From assembly GCA_001599975.1 (NCBI GenBank), contig BCIO01000003.1, positions 496,001 to 560,000 of the forward strand: DNA of 64,000 bases, in the 5' to 3' direction. Below the pieces are notes generated by a model. That model saw only the letters and a program-made list of their open reading frames with translations. It did no database searches and was not told where the DNA came from. The position numbers and the translations under genes are program-made. Positions 53,971-64,000 of this stretch are shown piece by piece. Numbering within the stretch: the first letter of the stretch is position 1; the number at the start of each line of letters is the position of its first letter. Source of the DNA: Cystobasidiopsis lactophilus. Lineage: Eukaryota; Basidiomycota; Agaricostilbomycetes; Agaricostilbales; Chionosphaeraceae.

Positions 53971-56171
53971 ATGAAGCGGCCACTCTCCGCTCAGGACTCT
54001 GAGGGCGCCAGGAAGAAGCCGCTCAATTTTGTCGATGTATCGACCCGCTCGCTGCAGACGCAACTGCTAGAGGCGCAGATCGCCAAAACAGAGGCGGAAT
54101 CCAATGCGCGCCATCTGGGCCTGACCTTGCAGGAGCGCACCTCTCGCATCCACAAGTTGGAAGCAGACCTTGCCTTCTTGAACGAGCGGGACGACGAAAG
54201 GCGGCAAGACTGGATTGACGCGAGGGAGGAGGCTTGGGCTGTCGCCCGCACCGAGCTGGAGAAGGAGGTCTCGACGCTGCGCTCGACTTTCGCCGCACTG
54301 CAAGACCGGGTCCAAGACTTGGAGGCCGAGAACCGCTCCGTTTCGCACGCGCTGGAACTAGCAACCCAAAAGCAAGAGGCCGCTCAAGGAGCTCTTTTCG
54401 AGGTCCAAAAGGTCAACTCAGAGCAGCAAGCAGCCCTGGAAGCCCTCCGCTCGGCGCCTGCTCCTTTGACCCCGTCTAAGTCATCGCACAAGGATCAAGT
54501 CGGCAAGGACGTCCTGAATGATGTCGTCCAGCAAGAGCTGAAGCGCCAAGTCAAGCACATCAAAAGGCTTGAAGCGGCCAACGCCACCCTCACGCTCGAG
54601 AACGCCGCTTTCAAGACTCGGTCTGAGTCTACAACGTTACTCAAAGAGCAGAACCGATCCCTCTCCCTCCAAGTGGCCTCAATAGCCACCCTCCAGCGCA
54701 AGCTCGCCGACGCCCAACAGGCACTCGATGTGGCCCAGTCAGAGAAAGAAGATTGGACGACGTTTTTGAAGAGCAGCGACTTTGACTCTGAATTTGCGAC
54801 ACCTTCTACCGTGGCTAAAGCTCTGGCCGCTTCCCAGTTGCAGGCTGTCGCGTTGGAGGAGCGGCTCAAGGCGAAAGATGCGGGCATTGCCGCTCGGGAT
54901 GCCCTTTTGGGTGAGCTGGAGGATAGGATAGTGGAGGTGGAGACGCAGAAGGCGGACGTAGAGGAAGGCAAACGGAAATGGGAGGCCAAATGGAAGGCTG
55001 AGTGCCGGCAGAGCAAGCTCCTTCGACAGGAGCGCGATTTTCTGCAGTCGCAGCTGGTGGGCCTCACTGTTCTTATGCTGTTCTTGCTTGTCTGAGTGCT
55101 TCCTTCCAGAAAACGTATGCCGTAGAAGAGGAATTGATGGCCGCGCCGGATTCAGTCGACAAGCTCAAGACGCAGCGCATCGTCGACCTGGAAGCCCTTG
55201 TTGCATCTGCCCAGGAGTCGTTGTCTGTGGCCACTGAAGAAATCAATCAACTCCAAGACGCGGCAAAGGCATCAACTTCTGTCCCTGAAAGGAAGGTCGA
55301 AGTCAATTCCGTTCAAACCATGCTCAGCAAGATTGACGAGCTGGAGTCTGGTAGGCCGATTGTGCCTCTCAATTGCGGTCAATTGTCTCATCACTGCTGG
55401 GTGTGCAGACTTGACGGAGTTGCAAACCGAGTTCCAGCTTTTGAGCAAGACCTGCGATTCTCAAGCGAACGCCCTTGACCGCCAATCCACCCTAGACCAG
55501 CTTGGCCACTTCAATCCTGCCACAACGCGCGTTTTAGAGCTGAAGGACAACCCGGCTTCAGCGGACCTGGCTCTTCGCACCGAGACATTGGACCTGCTCC
55601 GAAAGGAGAATGCCGCTCTGCTGGCCAAGCTGCGACTGCTCCAGCATCCTTCTCTGAAAGCTTCCGGAGAAGAGGAGACCGTACCATTCGCTACTCTGGC
55701 TCGAACGCAGAAGGACTTGGAGCAGGCAATGGCGCAAGTGGCCACAAGTGAGAAGTCCACCGAACGGCTTAAAGAGGTGATTGTCTTCACCTATTCCTCT
55801 TAGGTGTCTTCAGCTGAAGTTCAGTGAGCAATGACCAGGTGTTCCGGCAAAAGGCCTCAGACCTAAGACACGCTGTTGGAGGGTTGCTGGGCTACAACAT
55901 CGATTCCAAGACAGCCGACCAAGTCCGCCTGACCTCGATCTATGCCCCATCCAAATCCCACACCCTGCTCTTCTCTGCATCTTCTTCGGACAAGTTCAAG
56001 CTGATTGGCGATGGCGAGAAGGGCCTGACCGAGCAGGAGCGGCGCAACTTTCGGTTCTGGGTCGCCGAGCGGGACTCGATTCCTCTCTTCTTGGCAAGCA
56101 CGCTGCTGGAGCAGTACGAGAGCGTGACGAGGGGCGGGAAGCATTTGGGATACAGTCGCGGAGGGGAGTAG
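53971..56171 (+). CDS. MAD1: Spindle assembly checkpoint protein Mad1
   Basis: Binds Mad2 and recruits it to unattached kinetochores and nuclear pores. ATG 53971 starts MKRPLSAQDSEGARKKPLNF. Almost the whole protein is coiled coil (ARHLGLTLQERTSRIHKLEA, EKEVSTLRSTFAALQDRVQD, QQELKRQVKHIKRLEAANAT). The last two exons give DQVFRQKASDLRHAVGGLLG and YNIDSKTADQVRLTSIYAPS, then FKLIGDGEKGLTEQERRNFR, which is the conserved RWD-like C-terminal domain of Mad1. Introns lie at about 55060-55110, 55352-55410 and 55780-55835. Splicing at the first removes the apparent stop after VLMLFLLV. Around 690 residues, similar to other fungal Mad1 proteins. Confidence 0.85.
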
Positions 56172-57126
56172 CGCTGTCGCAATGCATCTGGGTTGACGTA
56201 CGAGCACAAGAAGTCCAGTTTAATTAACAGCCCGGCTTGACCTGCGACAGCCGCCTCTTGCTCTTAGTACCTGCTGTGACTGGTGTCAGAAGGTGCCAAC
56301 AGCTGCAACCGACACCAGCTGTTGTGGCCAGTCCAAGAACGCGACGCTCATGCTCGCGCGCGATTTTTGGTCTCGAGCATGTTGTTCGCTTGCCTCTTGC
56401 GCTAGTGTCCAGGGCCTTGGTTGGATTGGCTTTATGTGTTCTTGCAAAGTCGACAAGGCGGTGCTGGAGCCTCGATGGCCAGCACCAGCATCAGCATGGC
56501 TTCAACACCAAGAGCGCTGCCGCCTGCACTCGTATCCTTCAGCCAGACGCTTCGCGCTCTCGGACATCTGATCCAAGTCCGACCTTGCTGTCACCCCGCG
56601 ACGTCAGTAAAGTGACCGAGAAATGTCAGCGGCGAATTTAAGAGGGAGGAGGATAAGGAGCGCCCAGGTCGGCAAAAGCGCCCTGAAGAGCAAGCCCCGA
56701 AAGAACCCGCCTCGACGTGACTGGCGCTGTGGAAGCTTCAAGGTCGTCTGTGAAGGCTTTGTGGGCAGCTTGGCATGAGTCAGGTATGCTTAAAGATGCC
56801 GCCAAGGCTGTTGCGGATCATTTGGCTCATCAGCTCTTTAGCGTTTTCGACAATCTCCCTTGGCGTGGGGGCGGCTTCTTGTGCTGGCGCATACAGTGAT
56901 ACGAATATAGCAACTGCACTGGGACCGCTGCTGTTGGCTATCCTATCAGTTGAAGAAGCGCAGGCGCAGAGGAAGCGCTCTGCCGCTCCGAGGCCGGGTG
57001 CAGCACGATCAGGTCCCGGCTTCATTTCCGATTGTCCTTATCGTGCGGCGGCTGTCCAATCCAGTCCTCTATCTCCCGGTGCTCCCTCTCTTTCCTTCCC
57101 ATCTTCTATCCAACAAGCACATCAAG
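56172..57126. other. Intergenic, no convincing gene
   Basis: 955 bases between MAD1 and the first permease. Plus-strand frames at 56237-56641 and 56775-57206 are open, but have no recognisable motif and shift against each other. Likely the MAD1 3' flank and the permease promoter. Confidence 0.35.
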
Positions 57127-59370
57127 ATGTCCGAAAAGAAGGGATCCGACTACACCACGAGCGTTGTCGCAGCACACGAGCTCGGCGGAGGTGCCGACCG
57201 CGCTGAAGAGGACCACCGCTTGGAGGGCCTTGGTGAGCAATCTGCTTCCTTTTGCAGCTCTGCACAGCTCACATTTCATTCTGCACAGGCTACAAGGCCG
57301 AGTTGTAAGCCGGCTGATTTGCCCCGACAGCCCTTCGGTCGCTGATTGGCATTCAATCAGCCACCGAGAGTTCACGACATGGACTGTCTGGTGTGTCGCT
57401 TTCGCCGTCACTGGCTTGTTCGTCGGCATTTCTGGGTCTCTCTTCTCCACTGTATGTGTCCATCCTTTCCGTTGCTTGCCGTTCCGGGCTGATTGGACTG
57501 CGCAGATTGGTTACTCGGGAACGGCGGGTCTCGTCTGGGCATGGCCAGTGTGCGCCATCTTCGTTATCATCGTCTCCATGTGCATGGCAGGTTCGTTGTC
57601 TCGTCCTTCTTCAAGCAACGTTCATGTCCTGAACCGATCTCGCAGAACTGGCGAGCTCTATGCCGACCGCGGGTGGCCTCTACTACGCTTCTTATCACCT
57701 CGCTCCTGATGGCTACGGTCCGCTTTGCTCGTGGCTCACTGGCTGGTCGAACATGCTCGGTCAGGCCACTACCGCTCCTTCGACCAATTGGATTTGCGCC
57801 AGTACCATCTGCGCTTGCATTTCGTAAGTTCTCTATCGCCACCCCATCTAGAGCAGCTCAGCTTATCCACGGTCTTGCAGTCTCTACATTGACTACACCC
57901 CGAAGGCTTTCCACCAGTACTTGGTCTACCTCGGCTTGCAGACCATGCATGCTTGCCTCGCTTGCGTGCCCACTCGCTATGTCTCTTACATCAACACGTA
58001 AGCCCTTTCATATCTGGCATCACTATCAAGACTAATCAGAACGTTTTCAGTGCTGGTGCCTGCATGCAGGTCCTGCTGATCTTCATTTTCGTTAGTGAGT
58101 GACACAGAACCCCACAGAAGTGCGCATTCCCAGGCTGACCACCATCCCTTCCAGTCGTCATGCCCGCTGCGACTATTCAACGTCCTCGCTTCTTGACCAA
58201 CAAGGAAGTCTGGGGCACACTGACCAACTCGACCGGCTGGCCCGATGGCTTCTCGTTCCTTTTGGGCTTCTTGTCTGTCATCTTTGTGCTCTGCGGCTAC
58301 GATGCTCCGTACGTCTCACTTTCCTGCTCTTTTACTTCATGCTCATCGGTCGCCACAGTTTCCACTTGTCGGAGGAGACCAAGGATGCCAGCCGCAGCGT
58401 GCCCAAGGCTATCGTCGCCACTGCCGTCTCCACCGCCATCAGCGGTTGGGCCGTTTGCATAGTCTATGCCTATACGATGATTGATGGTGAGTTAAAAAGA
58501 TCAAAATTCTGTTGGCAGGCATTGATTTGGCCGTCCTCCAGTTTCGGGCATTCTCGGCTCGTCCGCTGGCTCACCTTTGGCGCAATACCTCTTCACCAAC
58601 TTGACCCACTCCGGATCCGTCGCCATGGCAGTGCTTTGCATCGTCTCCCTGTGGACCTGCGGCATGGGCTGCTTCACCGCTTCGTCCCGCGTCGCCTTCG
58701 CCTACGCTCGTGATGGTGTTTTGCCCGGCTCGAGGTGGTGGAAGCAAGTGAACCCGGTCACCAGGACTCCAGTCAACGCTGTGTGGCTTGTCTGGCTTTA
58801 TGGCGGTCTCCTCGGCCTCCTGTCGCTTGCGTCGCCTGTTGCCATCAACGCCGTCTTCTCCCTTGTCTCTATCTCTCAATTTGCCGCCTTCACCTTCCCC
58901 ATCGGTGTCAAGCTATGGGCACACTTCAAGGGCGTCGACAAGTTCAAGCCGGGCCCATGGAACCTGGGTCGCTGGAGCATTCCCCTCAACATTGTCGCCG
59001 TCGCTTTCATCGCCTTCATCGTAAGTAGCGGTCGCTTTGGGTGACCTCACTGGCGCTGACCCTGTTTTTAGATCCCTGTTCTGTGCTTCCCGGCATACCC
59101 CATTGGTGCCGGCCTCAATGACCAGACCATGAACGTGAGTTGACGCTGCGTTCCTTTGACCGTCTGAGCAATCACTGATACGCTCCTTAGTACACTGCCC
59201 TGCTCTACGGTGGCTGCATGATCCTCACGACGACGTGGTACGCGCTTGGGGCAAGGAAGTGGTTCAAGGGCCCTGTCAACAACCTGCACGAGGCACCCGG
59301 GCACGCCTTCGAAGGCGTTGAGGCGATCCGGCCCGAGGCTCCTTATGAGGAGAAGCTTGGTGACATGTAG
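57127..59370 (+). CDS. GABA/choline-type amino acid permease, tandem copy 1
   Basis: A 12-helix APC-superfamily permease of the fungal Uga4/Hnm1 group. ATG 57127 opens MSEKKGSDYTTSVVAAHELG, then a 16-nt microexon (57289-57304) leads into the first helix: REFTTWTVWCVAFAVTGLFV. Family marks follow: ELASSMPTAGGLYYASYHLA, GWSNMLGQATTAPSTNWICA, HLSEETKDASRSVPKAIVAT, SSRVAFAYARDGVLPGSRWW, KQVNPVTRTPVNAVW, and LNIVAVAFIAFI. It ends APYEEKLGDM at the TAG at 59368-59370. About ten introns of 40-65 nt, with phases consistent throughout. Transport of GABA, choline or another amino compound cannot be told apart from sequence alone. The tandem copy at 59810 has the same exon plan. Confidence 0.87.
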
Positions 59371-59809
59371 AGGAGTTGTGTGATGTAGGGTGCCAGACGC
59401 AGTAGACTATTGTGCATAATGAAAAGGGCTGTTGACGCAGTTTCAGGACTTCACCACTATCAACCAATGCTGCCTTTTGAGTCTTGCCCAGGTGTTGAAA
59501 TGCGCTTCTTGGATCTTGTGCTTGTTCTCTATGATGCTTTGGACCAGCCAAGTCCTTTGGCTTTGCGCGCACTTGGAGCCTCGAGCTCATAGGATTTCCG
59601 CTCCAATAATAGCTAGTCGCCGCCCTTCGACCATATACTTGCCGTCCCCGCTCCTTGGCCATCTTATCAGTGTGCTATTGTCAGCAGGATTGATGGCCAC
59701 TCAAATATTGTCTTGGCCGAGGAAGACGCCGTAGCGCTTCCGACCTTGATATTAAGCGCGTCGCCGCCACCTCTGTGGAGAAAGTTGCCGTCGACCTTGC
59801 ACCATCAAG
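59371..59809. other. Intergenic between the permease pair
   Basis: 440 bases, holding the 3' end of copy 1 and the promoter of copy 2. No supported open frame. Confidence 0.4.
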
Positions 59810-62084
59810 ATGTCCGACAAAGGAGAGAAGGCTCCACAGGCTGCTGCCAGCATCGTGTCGGCCACAGAGTTCGGTGGCCATGACCGTGCGGTGGAAGACG
59901 CCCGCCTCGAGGGGTTAGGTAGGGGACCTGCATATCGGAGTGCGCCTAAGCCGAGCTCGCTGACTACCATTGAATACAGGCTATAAGGCCGAGTTGTAAG
60001 CGCACAAGCCCTATCAAGGCACCCTGCCGCCACTGACAACTTGTCGCAGCCACCGAGAGTTTACGACATGGACCGTTTGGTGTGTCGCTTTCGCCGTCAC
60101 TGGGCTTTTTGTTGGCATTTCTGGTTCTCTTTTCTCCACCGTAGGTCTAAATTGCACGTTCGCTGATAAGGAGCTCTGAACCGAAGGGACCGTGACAGAT
60201 TGGCTACTCCGGAACCGCGGGTCTCGTCTGGGCATGGCCAGTGTGCGCTTTCTTCGTCATCATCGTTTCTATGTGCATGGCGGGTACGATTCGTCCGCCT
60301 TCTCCTAGGTCGAACTGCACTAAAGCGACCGCAGAACTGGCAAGCTCGATGCCCACTGCCGGTGGCCTTTACTACGCGTCCTACCACCTCGCTCCCGAAG
60401 GATACGGCCCGCTCTGCTCTTGGTTGACTGGCTGGTCGAACATGCTCGGGCAAGCCACCACCGCACCTTCGACCAACTGGATTTGCGCGAGCACAATCTG
60501 CGCTTGCATCTCGTGAGATCTTGCGTCATATCCACCTCTTCAACCCGCATCCTCATCTTCTGTACACAGTCTGTACATTGACTACTCCCCTAAAGCGTTC
60601 CACCAATACCTGGTGTACCTCGGGCTGCAGACGATGCACGCCTGCTTAGCTTGCGTGCCCACCCGCTATGTTTCGTACATCAACACGTAAGCACTTCCAT
60701 TTTCATACCCAACAAGCACCGCTCATGAGAAAGAGTCAGTGCCGGAGCATGCATGCAGGTCCTCTTGATCTTCATTTTCGTTAGTAAGTGCGAATCTATC
60801 TTTGCTGCTGTGAGTCCTGTTGACGGCGGGCCTCGAAGTCGTTATGCCTGCAGCGACTACCCAACGGCCTCGTTTCTTGACCAACAAAGAGGTCTGGGGC
60901 ACTCTGACCAACTCCACCGGCTGGCCGGACGGCTTCTCCTTCCTGCTGGGTTTCTTGGCCGTCATCTTCGTGCTCTGTGGCTACGATGCTCCGTACGTTT
61001 TTTTTTGATAACTTGCGAAAGCCTACGGGCTGAGAGACGCACGCAGCTTCCATTTGTCGGAGGAGACCAAGGATGCCAGCCGCAGCGTGCCCAAGGCTAT
61101 CGTCGCCACTGCCGTCTCGACCGCCATAAGCGGTTGGGCCGTTTGCATAGTCTATGCCTATACAATGATTGATGGTGTGTTTTTGTTTGGGGTGGATCCA
61201 CAGCGAAAAAGTGGCACTGACATCGGCCTTTGCAGTTTCGGGCATTCTCGGCTCGTCTGCTGGCTCACCTTTGGCCCAGTACCTCTTCAACAACCTGACG
61301 CACTCAGGTTCCATCGCCATGGCTGTGCTCTGTATTGTCTCTTTGTGGACTTGCGGCATGGGCTGCTTCACTGCCTCTTCTCGTGTCGCCTTTGCCTACG
61401 CTCGGGATGGCGTCTTGCCTGGCTCGAGGTGGTGGAAGCAAGTGAACCCGGTCACCAGGACCCCAGTCAACGCCGTGTGGCTGGTCTGGCTTTACGGCGG
61501 CCTCCTCGGCTTGTTGTCCCTTGCGTCACCTGTTGCGATCAATGCCGTCTTCTCCTTGGTGTCTATCTCGCAATTTGCCGCTTTCGTTTTCCCCATCGGT
61601 GTCAAGCTTTGGGCCTACTTCAAGGGCGTGGACAGGTTTAAGCCAGGCCCATGGAACCTGGGTCGCTGGAGCATTCCCCTCAACATTGTTGCGGTCACTT
61701 TCATCGCCTTCATCGTAAGTTGTCCAACGCATAAGGTCTCACTTGACCTGATCGAGATATTAGATCCCTGTGCTCTGTTTCCCGGCTTTCCCCATTAGCG
61801 ATGGCCTCAACGCTCAGACTATGAACGTGAGCCGCTATTCCTTCTCTTACTCTTTGCCTTTGCTGCGGCAGCCAGATTGACACCACTTCCAGTACACGGC
61901 TTTGCTCTACGGTGGTTCCATGACCCTAACGTCGCTCTGGTACGCGCTTGGGGCCAGGAAGTGGTTCAAGGGCCCCGTCAACAACCTCCACGCGCCCGGC
62001 CACGCCTTCGAGGGCGTCGAAGGCATCAGGCCCGAGGCTCCTTACGAGGACAAGATCCCAGCCATGACTCCGCCTCTGAAGTGA
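59810..62084 (+). CDS. GABA/choline-type amino acid permease, tandem copy 2
   Basis: A tandem paralogue of 57127-59370 with the same intron positions, including the 16-nt microexon (59980-59995). ATG 59810 gives MSDKGEKAPQAAASIVSATE, the most divergent part. The membrane core is nearly identical in protein: REFTTWTVWCVAFAVTGLFV, SMPTAGGLYYASYHLAPEGY, SEETKDASRSVPKAIVAT, DGVLPGSRWWKQVNPVTRTP. The C-terminus ends EDKIPAMTPPLK at the TGA at 62082-62084. Exon-by-exon base identity is uneven (see findings). It converges on the mitochondrial carrier gene, with only about 100 bases between stops. It may differ from copy 1 in regulation or N-terminal control rather than substrate, which is an inference from where they differ. 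Confidence 0.87.
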
Positions 62085-62187
62085 GCTTAGAGGGTGGCAC
62101 GAGTCTAAAACGAAACCGCTTTGGTATAATTTTGTATCGTGGTGTGTAGTGTTGCAATTACAAGTCTCTCTAAAGTGATACACGCTT

Positions 62188-63310
62188 CTAGCCAAATTTC
62201 TGTTCGAGGAAACAAAAGTTGAAGAGTGGACGCTGGGGAAGGATAGGCGTTAGAACTCACACTTTCTAGGAGAGCGTAAATGCTAAAGATCAAAGCCGAA
62301 CTGCCGCCACTGCGGATGCAGGTGACGCCACAGCCTTCGTACAAGCCGACGAGGCCTTTCGATGCCAAGATCGAGCGGCCGGTGGCGAAGAAGCCCGGCA
62401 TCTTTGCGCCGAGCACGCCGGTCTCTGGGCGCGTTTGGATGTTGGACTTGATGGTGTCGGCAGGGTAGAGCGACACAGTGTAGGAGATGCCAGCCAGTGC
62501 GCCGGAAGCCAGGAGCTCGAAGATGGACAGGTCGCTCTTGGTTGCCGTCGGCGAGTGGCGCCAGGACAAGAACTGCCGGCACGCCAGCTCGTAGGCGACG
62601 AACCAAGACATCGATCCGCCAGTCTCCCGCAGCAAGGTGCCCGTCTGGCCCAGCCACAGGCCCTTGAAGCCGTTCTCGCGCAAGACTTGGCGGGTGATGG
62701 AGACTGGGCCCGGTGGCCGGAGAGCACCGCCGGCGAACTGGGGCGACAGCATCTGCACTTGCATCCGGCACTTGACGAGCTCGACCGGCGTCAGGACGTA
62801 GGACACAGCGAGGCCTGCTGCTGAGCCGGCGCCGACGAGGTGGGAGATGGGCGTCGGGCCTTGGTAGGGAAAGAGCGAAGCCAACAGCTGTTGGGATTGG
62901 TTGTAGACGACAAAGAGGGTGGCATTCTCAGCCATGGCGCCAGCGACAGGCATTGAGAGTCCCTGATTTGCTCCGTCAGCTTGGAGTGATCCGAGAAGCA
63001 AGCGAGGCGGACTCACTCGGTACAACCCACGCAGCCCTTCACCCTTGATGGTCGACGCAAAGCAGTTGAGCGGGCCGGTGAAGTGCAGTGGGCGGCCATT
63101 CTCCCAAGGCTGGGACTGAAGCCGTACTTTGACCAAATCGAAAGGGTGCTCAAAGCCCTTGGCGATCATGCCTGCCGTCTGCGATAGTTGGTTTTAGGAA
63201 CAGGAGTGCATTGCATGTACAAAACGAAGAGAGCCTACAGAGCCGTACAACACATCCTTCCAGGCCGGCCGCTCAAGGTGAGCCTGCGTATCTGGCTCCG
63301 TGCGTTCCAT
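62188..63310 (-). CDS. ORT1: Mitochondrial ornithine carrier (ORT1/ARG11-like)
   Basis: An SLC25 inner-membrane carrier that exchanges ornithine for protons or other basic amino acids, linking mitochondrial ornithine synthesis to cytosolic arginine synthesis. ATG 63310 opens MERTEPDTQAHLERPAWKDV and TAGMIAKGFEHPFDLVKVRL. The three carrier repeats each carry the P-x-D/E-x-x-K signature: PFDLVKVRLQSQ, PVELVKCRMQVQ and PADTIKSNIQTR. GAMAENATLFVVYNQ after the first repeat is typical of ORT1/ARG13. Three introns. The last has two in-frame acceptors (28 or 61 nt), giving ends of either SRPLFN...QKFG or SKFG. The stop is TAG at 62188-62190. Confidence 0.87.
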
Positions 63311-63521
63311 TTTGAAGAATCAAGCGGGTCGACCACGATGCCCTGAAGGAAGCCATGGCGCGAGAGTCAGCGTCGACGTTCCTTCACACCAGGTTGGTAT
63401 AGGGGAGAAGGATCAGAAAGCCGTTTAATATCACGCCGTGGCGCCTTTCTCTTCAAGAAGGACCTTCGCACGGCAGCTTGACTTTCGTAAGAGCCTCGCC
63501 TGCCACTTTCGCCTTTGCAAG

Positions 63522-64000
63522 CTAGTCATGACGGCTACAGCCCTCCATAATCGCCTTGCCAGCCTGTGCGAAAAGTCCAGACTCCCGAATGCGAACGAAA
63601 AGCACCACATAGAAGTCATTGAATGGATATACGAAAGTTTTCGTCTTGAACAGGGTGGTGGGAGAAGCTGGCGGATAGAAGGAGGAGAAAAAGGTCGCGC
63701 GTACATCTGCAAAGCACAAAGGTAAAGGTCAGCATCGAAGTCCGCTTTGCAAAATGACAATCAAGCTTGAGGAGGAGGAGGGATCAGTAGAATTGGTAAG
63801 TTTGGTAAAATGCAGTGTCTTCATTCTGTATTCAGAAGCAGAACTGAAAAATAGCTAAATCTCATCACGCAAAGCGGGTCGAAGGGGATGGGGGCACGAA
63901 GGAGGAAGATGGGCAGAGGACACGTACTGTTTTCACTCGGCCAGCATTCTTGACGTGACCTATAGACAGCAACACAGCAGTCAGCATCGAGTCCTTGGAA
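63522..64000 (-). CDS. 3' part of an unrecognised gene (runs off window)
   Basis: The last exon reads LFKTKTFVYPFNDFYVVLF and IRESGLFAQAGKAIMEGCSR and stops at 63522. Upstream, near 63925-63960, HVKNAGRVKT follows a splice acceptor and precedes a GTACGT donor. An alternative minus-strand frame (63431-63760) overlaps the last exon, so the reading is not secure. I recognise no domain. The 5' end lies beyond 64000. Confidence 0.3.

Noticed and set aside
55060-55110. A premature stop in MAD1
   Set aside because: It lies inside a short intron; splicing continues the coiled coil in frame.
41674-56171. A biosynthetic or resistance gene cluster joining the methyltransferases and the ABC transporter
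   Set aside because: PSF2 lies between them and MAD1 follows. No synthase or pathway regulator is present, so the grouping looks incidental.
1-64000. Retroelement, DNA transposon, CRISPR or prophage-like content
   Set aside because: I found no reverse transcriptase, integrase or transposase motifs, no terminal repeats flanking a unit, and no regularly spaced repeats. A tool-based tRNA or repeat search was not possible here.

Overview
The window is nuclear DNA of a fungus, most likely a yeast-like or dimorphic basidiomycete. Genes are densely packed on both strands and cut by many short introns of about 40-65 nt, with GTNNGT-type donors and CTGAC/CTAAC branch-like motifs. The core genes are clearly fungal: exomer ChAPs protein, PDR-type ABC transporter, NoxA-like NADPH oxidase, GINS PSF2 and MAD1. 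I cannot name the species. I saw no rRNA, CRISPR array, recognisable tRNA or reverse transcriptase/integrase signature.

1-9 kb: the 5' part of a secreted LPMO-like gene (-), an NADPH oxidase (-), a MYND zinc-finger gene (+) and an MFS transporter (-). 9-17.3 kb: an F-box-like gene (+) divergent from the MFS gene, a zinc alcohol dehydrogenase fused to an N-terminal membrane domain (-), TRAPPC13 (-), then two tandem paralogues of an unknown single-pass membrane protein with a broken piece of TRAPPC13 lying between them. 17.4-20.7 kb: a small membrane protein and two tandem copies of another unknown, Cys-rich membrane protein. 21.7-24 kb: a UBE2C-type ubiquitin-conjugating enzyme and ribosomal protein eL42.

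24.5-34.5 kb holds five related F-box-like genes. Two are half-length, and the cluster is interrupted by an unrecognised membrane protein and by a degenerate fragment of the ChAPs gene. 35-41.5 kb: the intact ChAPs gene, a gene built largely of microexons that encodes a Met/Gly/Pro-rich leader and a YbjQ/DUF74-like domain, and a second MFS transporter. 41.7-47.2 kb: a TMEM205-like membrane protein, two tandem METTL7-like methyltransferases and PSF2. 47.4-56.2 kb: a PDR ABC transporter divergent from MAD1. 57.1-63.3 kb: two tandem GABA/amino-acid-type permeases converging on a mitochondrial ornithine carrier. The window ends in the 3' part of an unrecognised gene.

The genes do not form one pathway. 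The dominant theme is local duplication: four tandem pairs, an F-box family, and two gene fragments copied at DNA level from neighbours. Housekeeping genes (cell cycle: UBE2C, PSF2, MAD1; secretion: TRAPPC13, ChAPs; translation: eL42) are interspersed with transport and lineage-specific membrane genes. Exon structures were read by eye from splice signals and reading-frame continuity. Gene ends are more reliable than every internal boundary.
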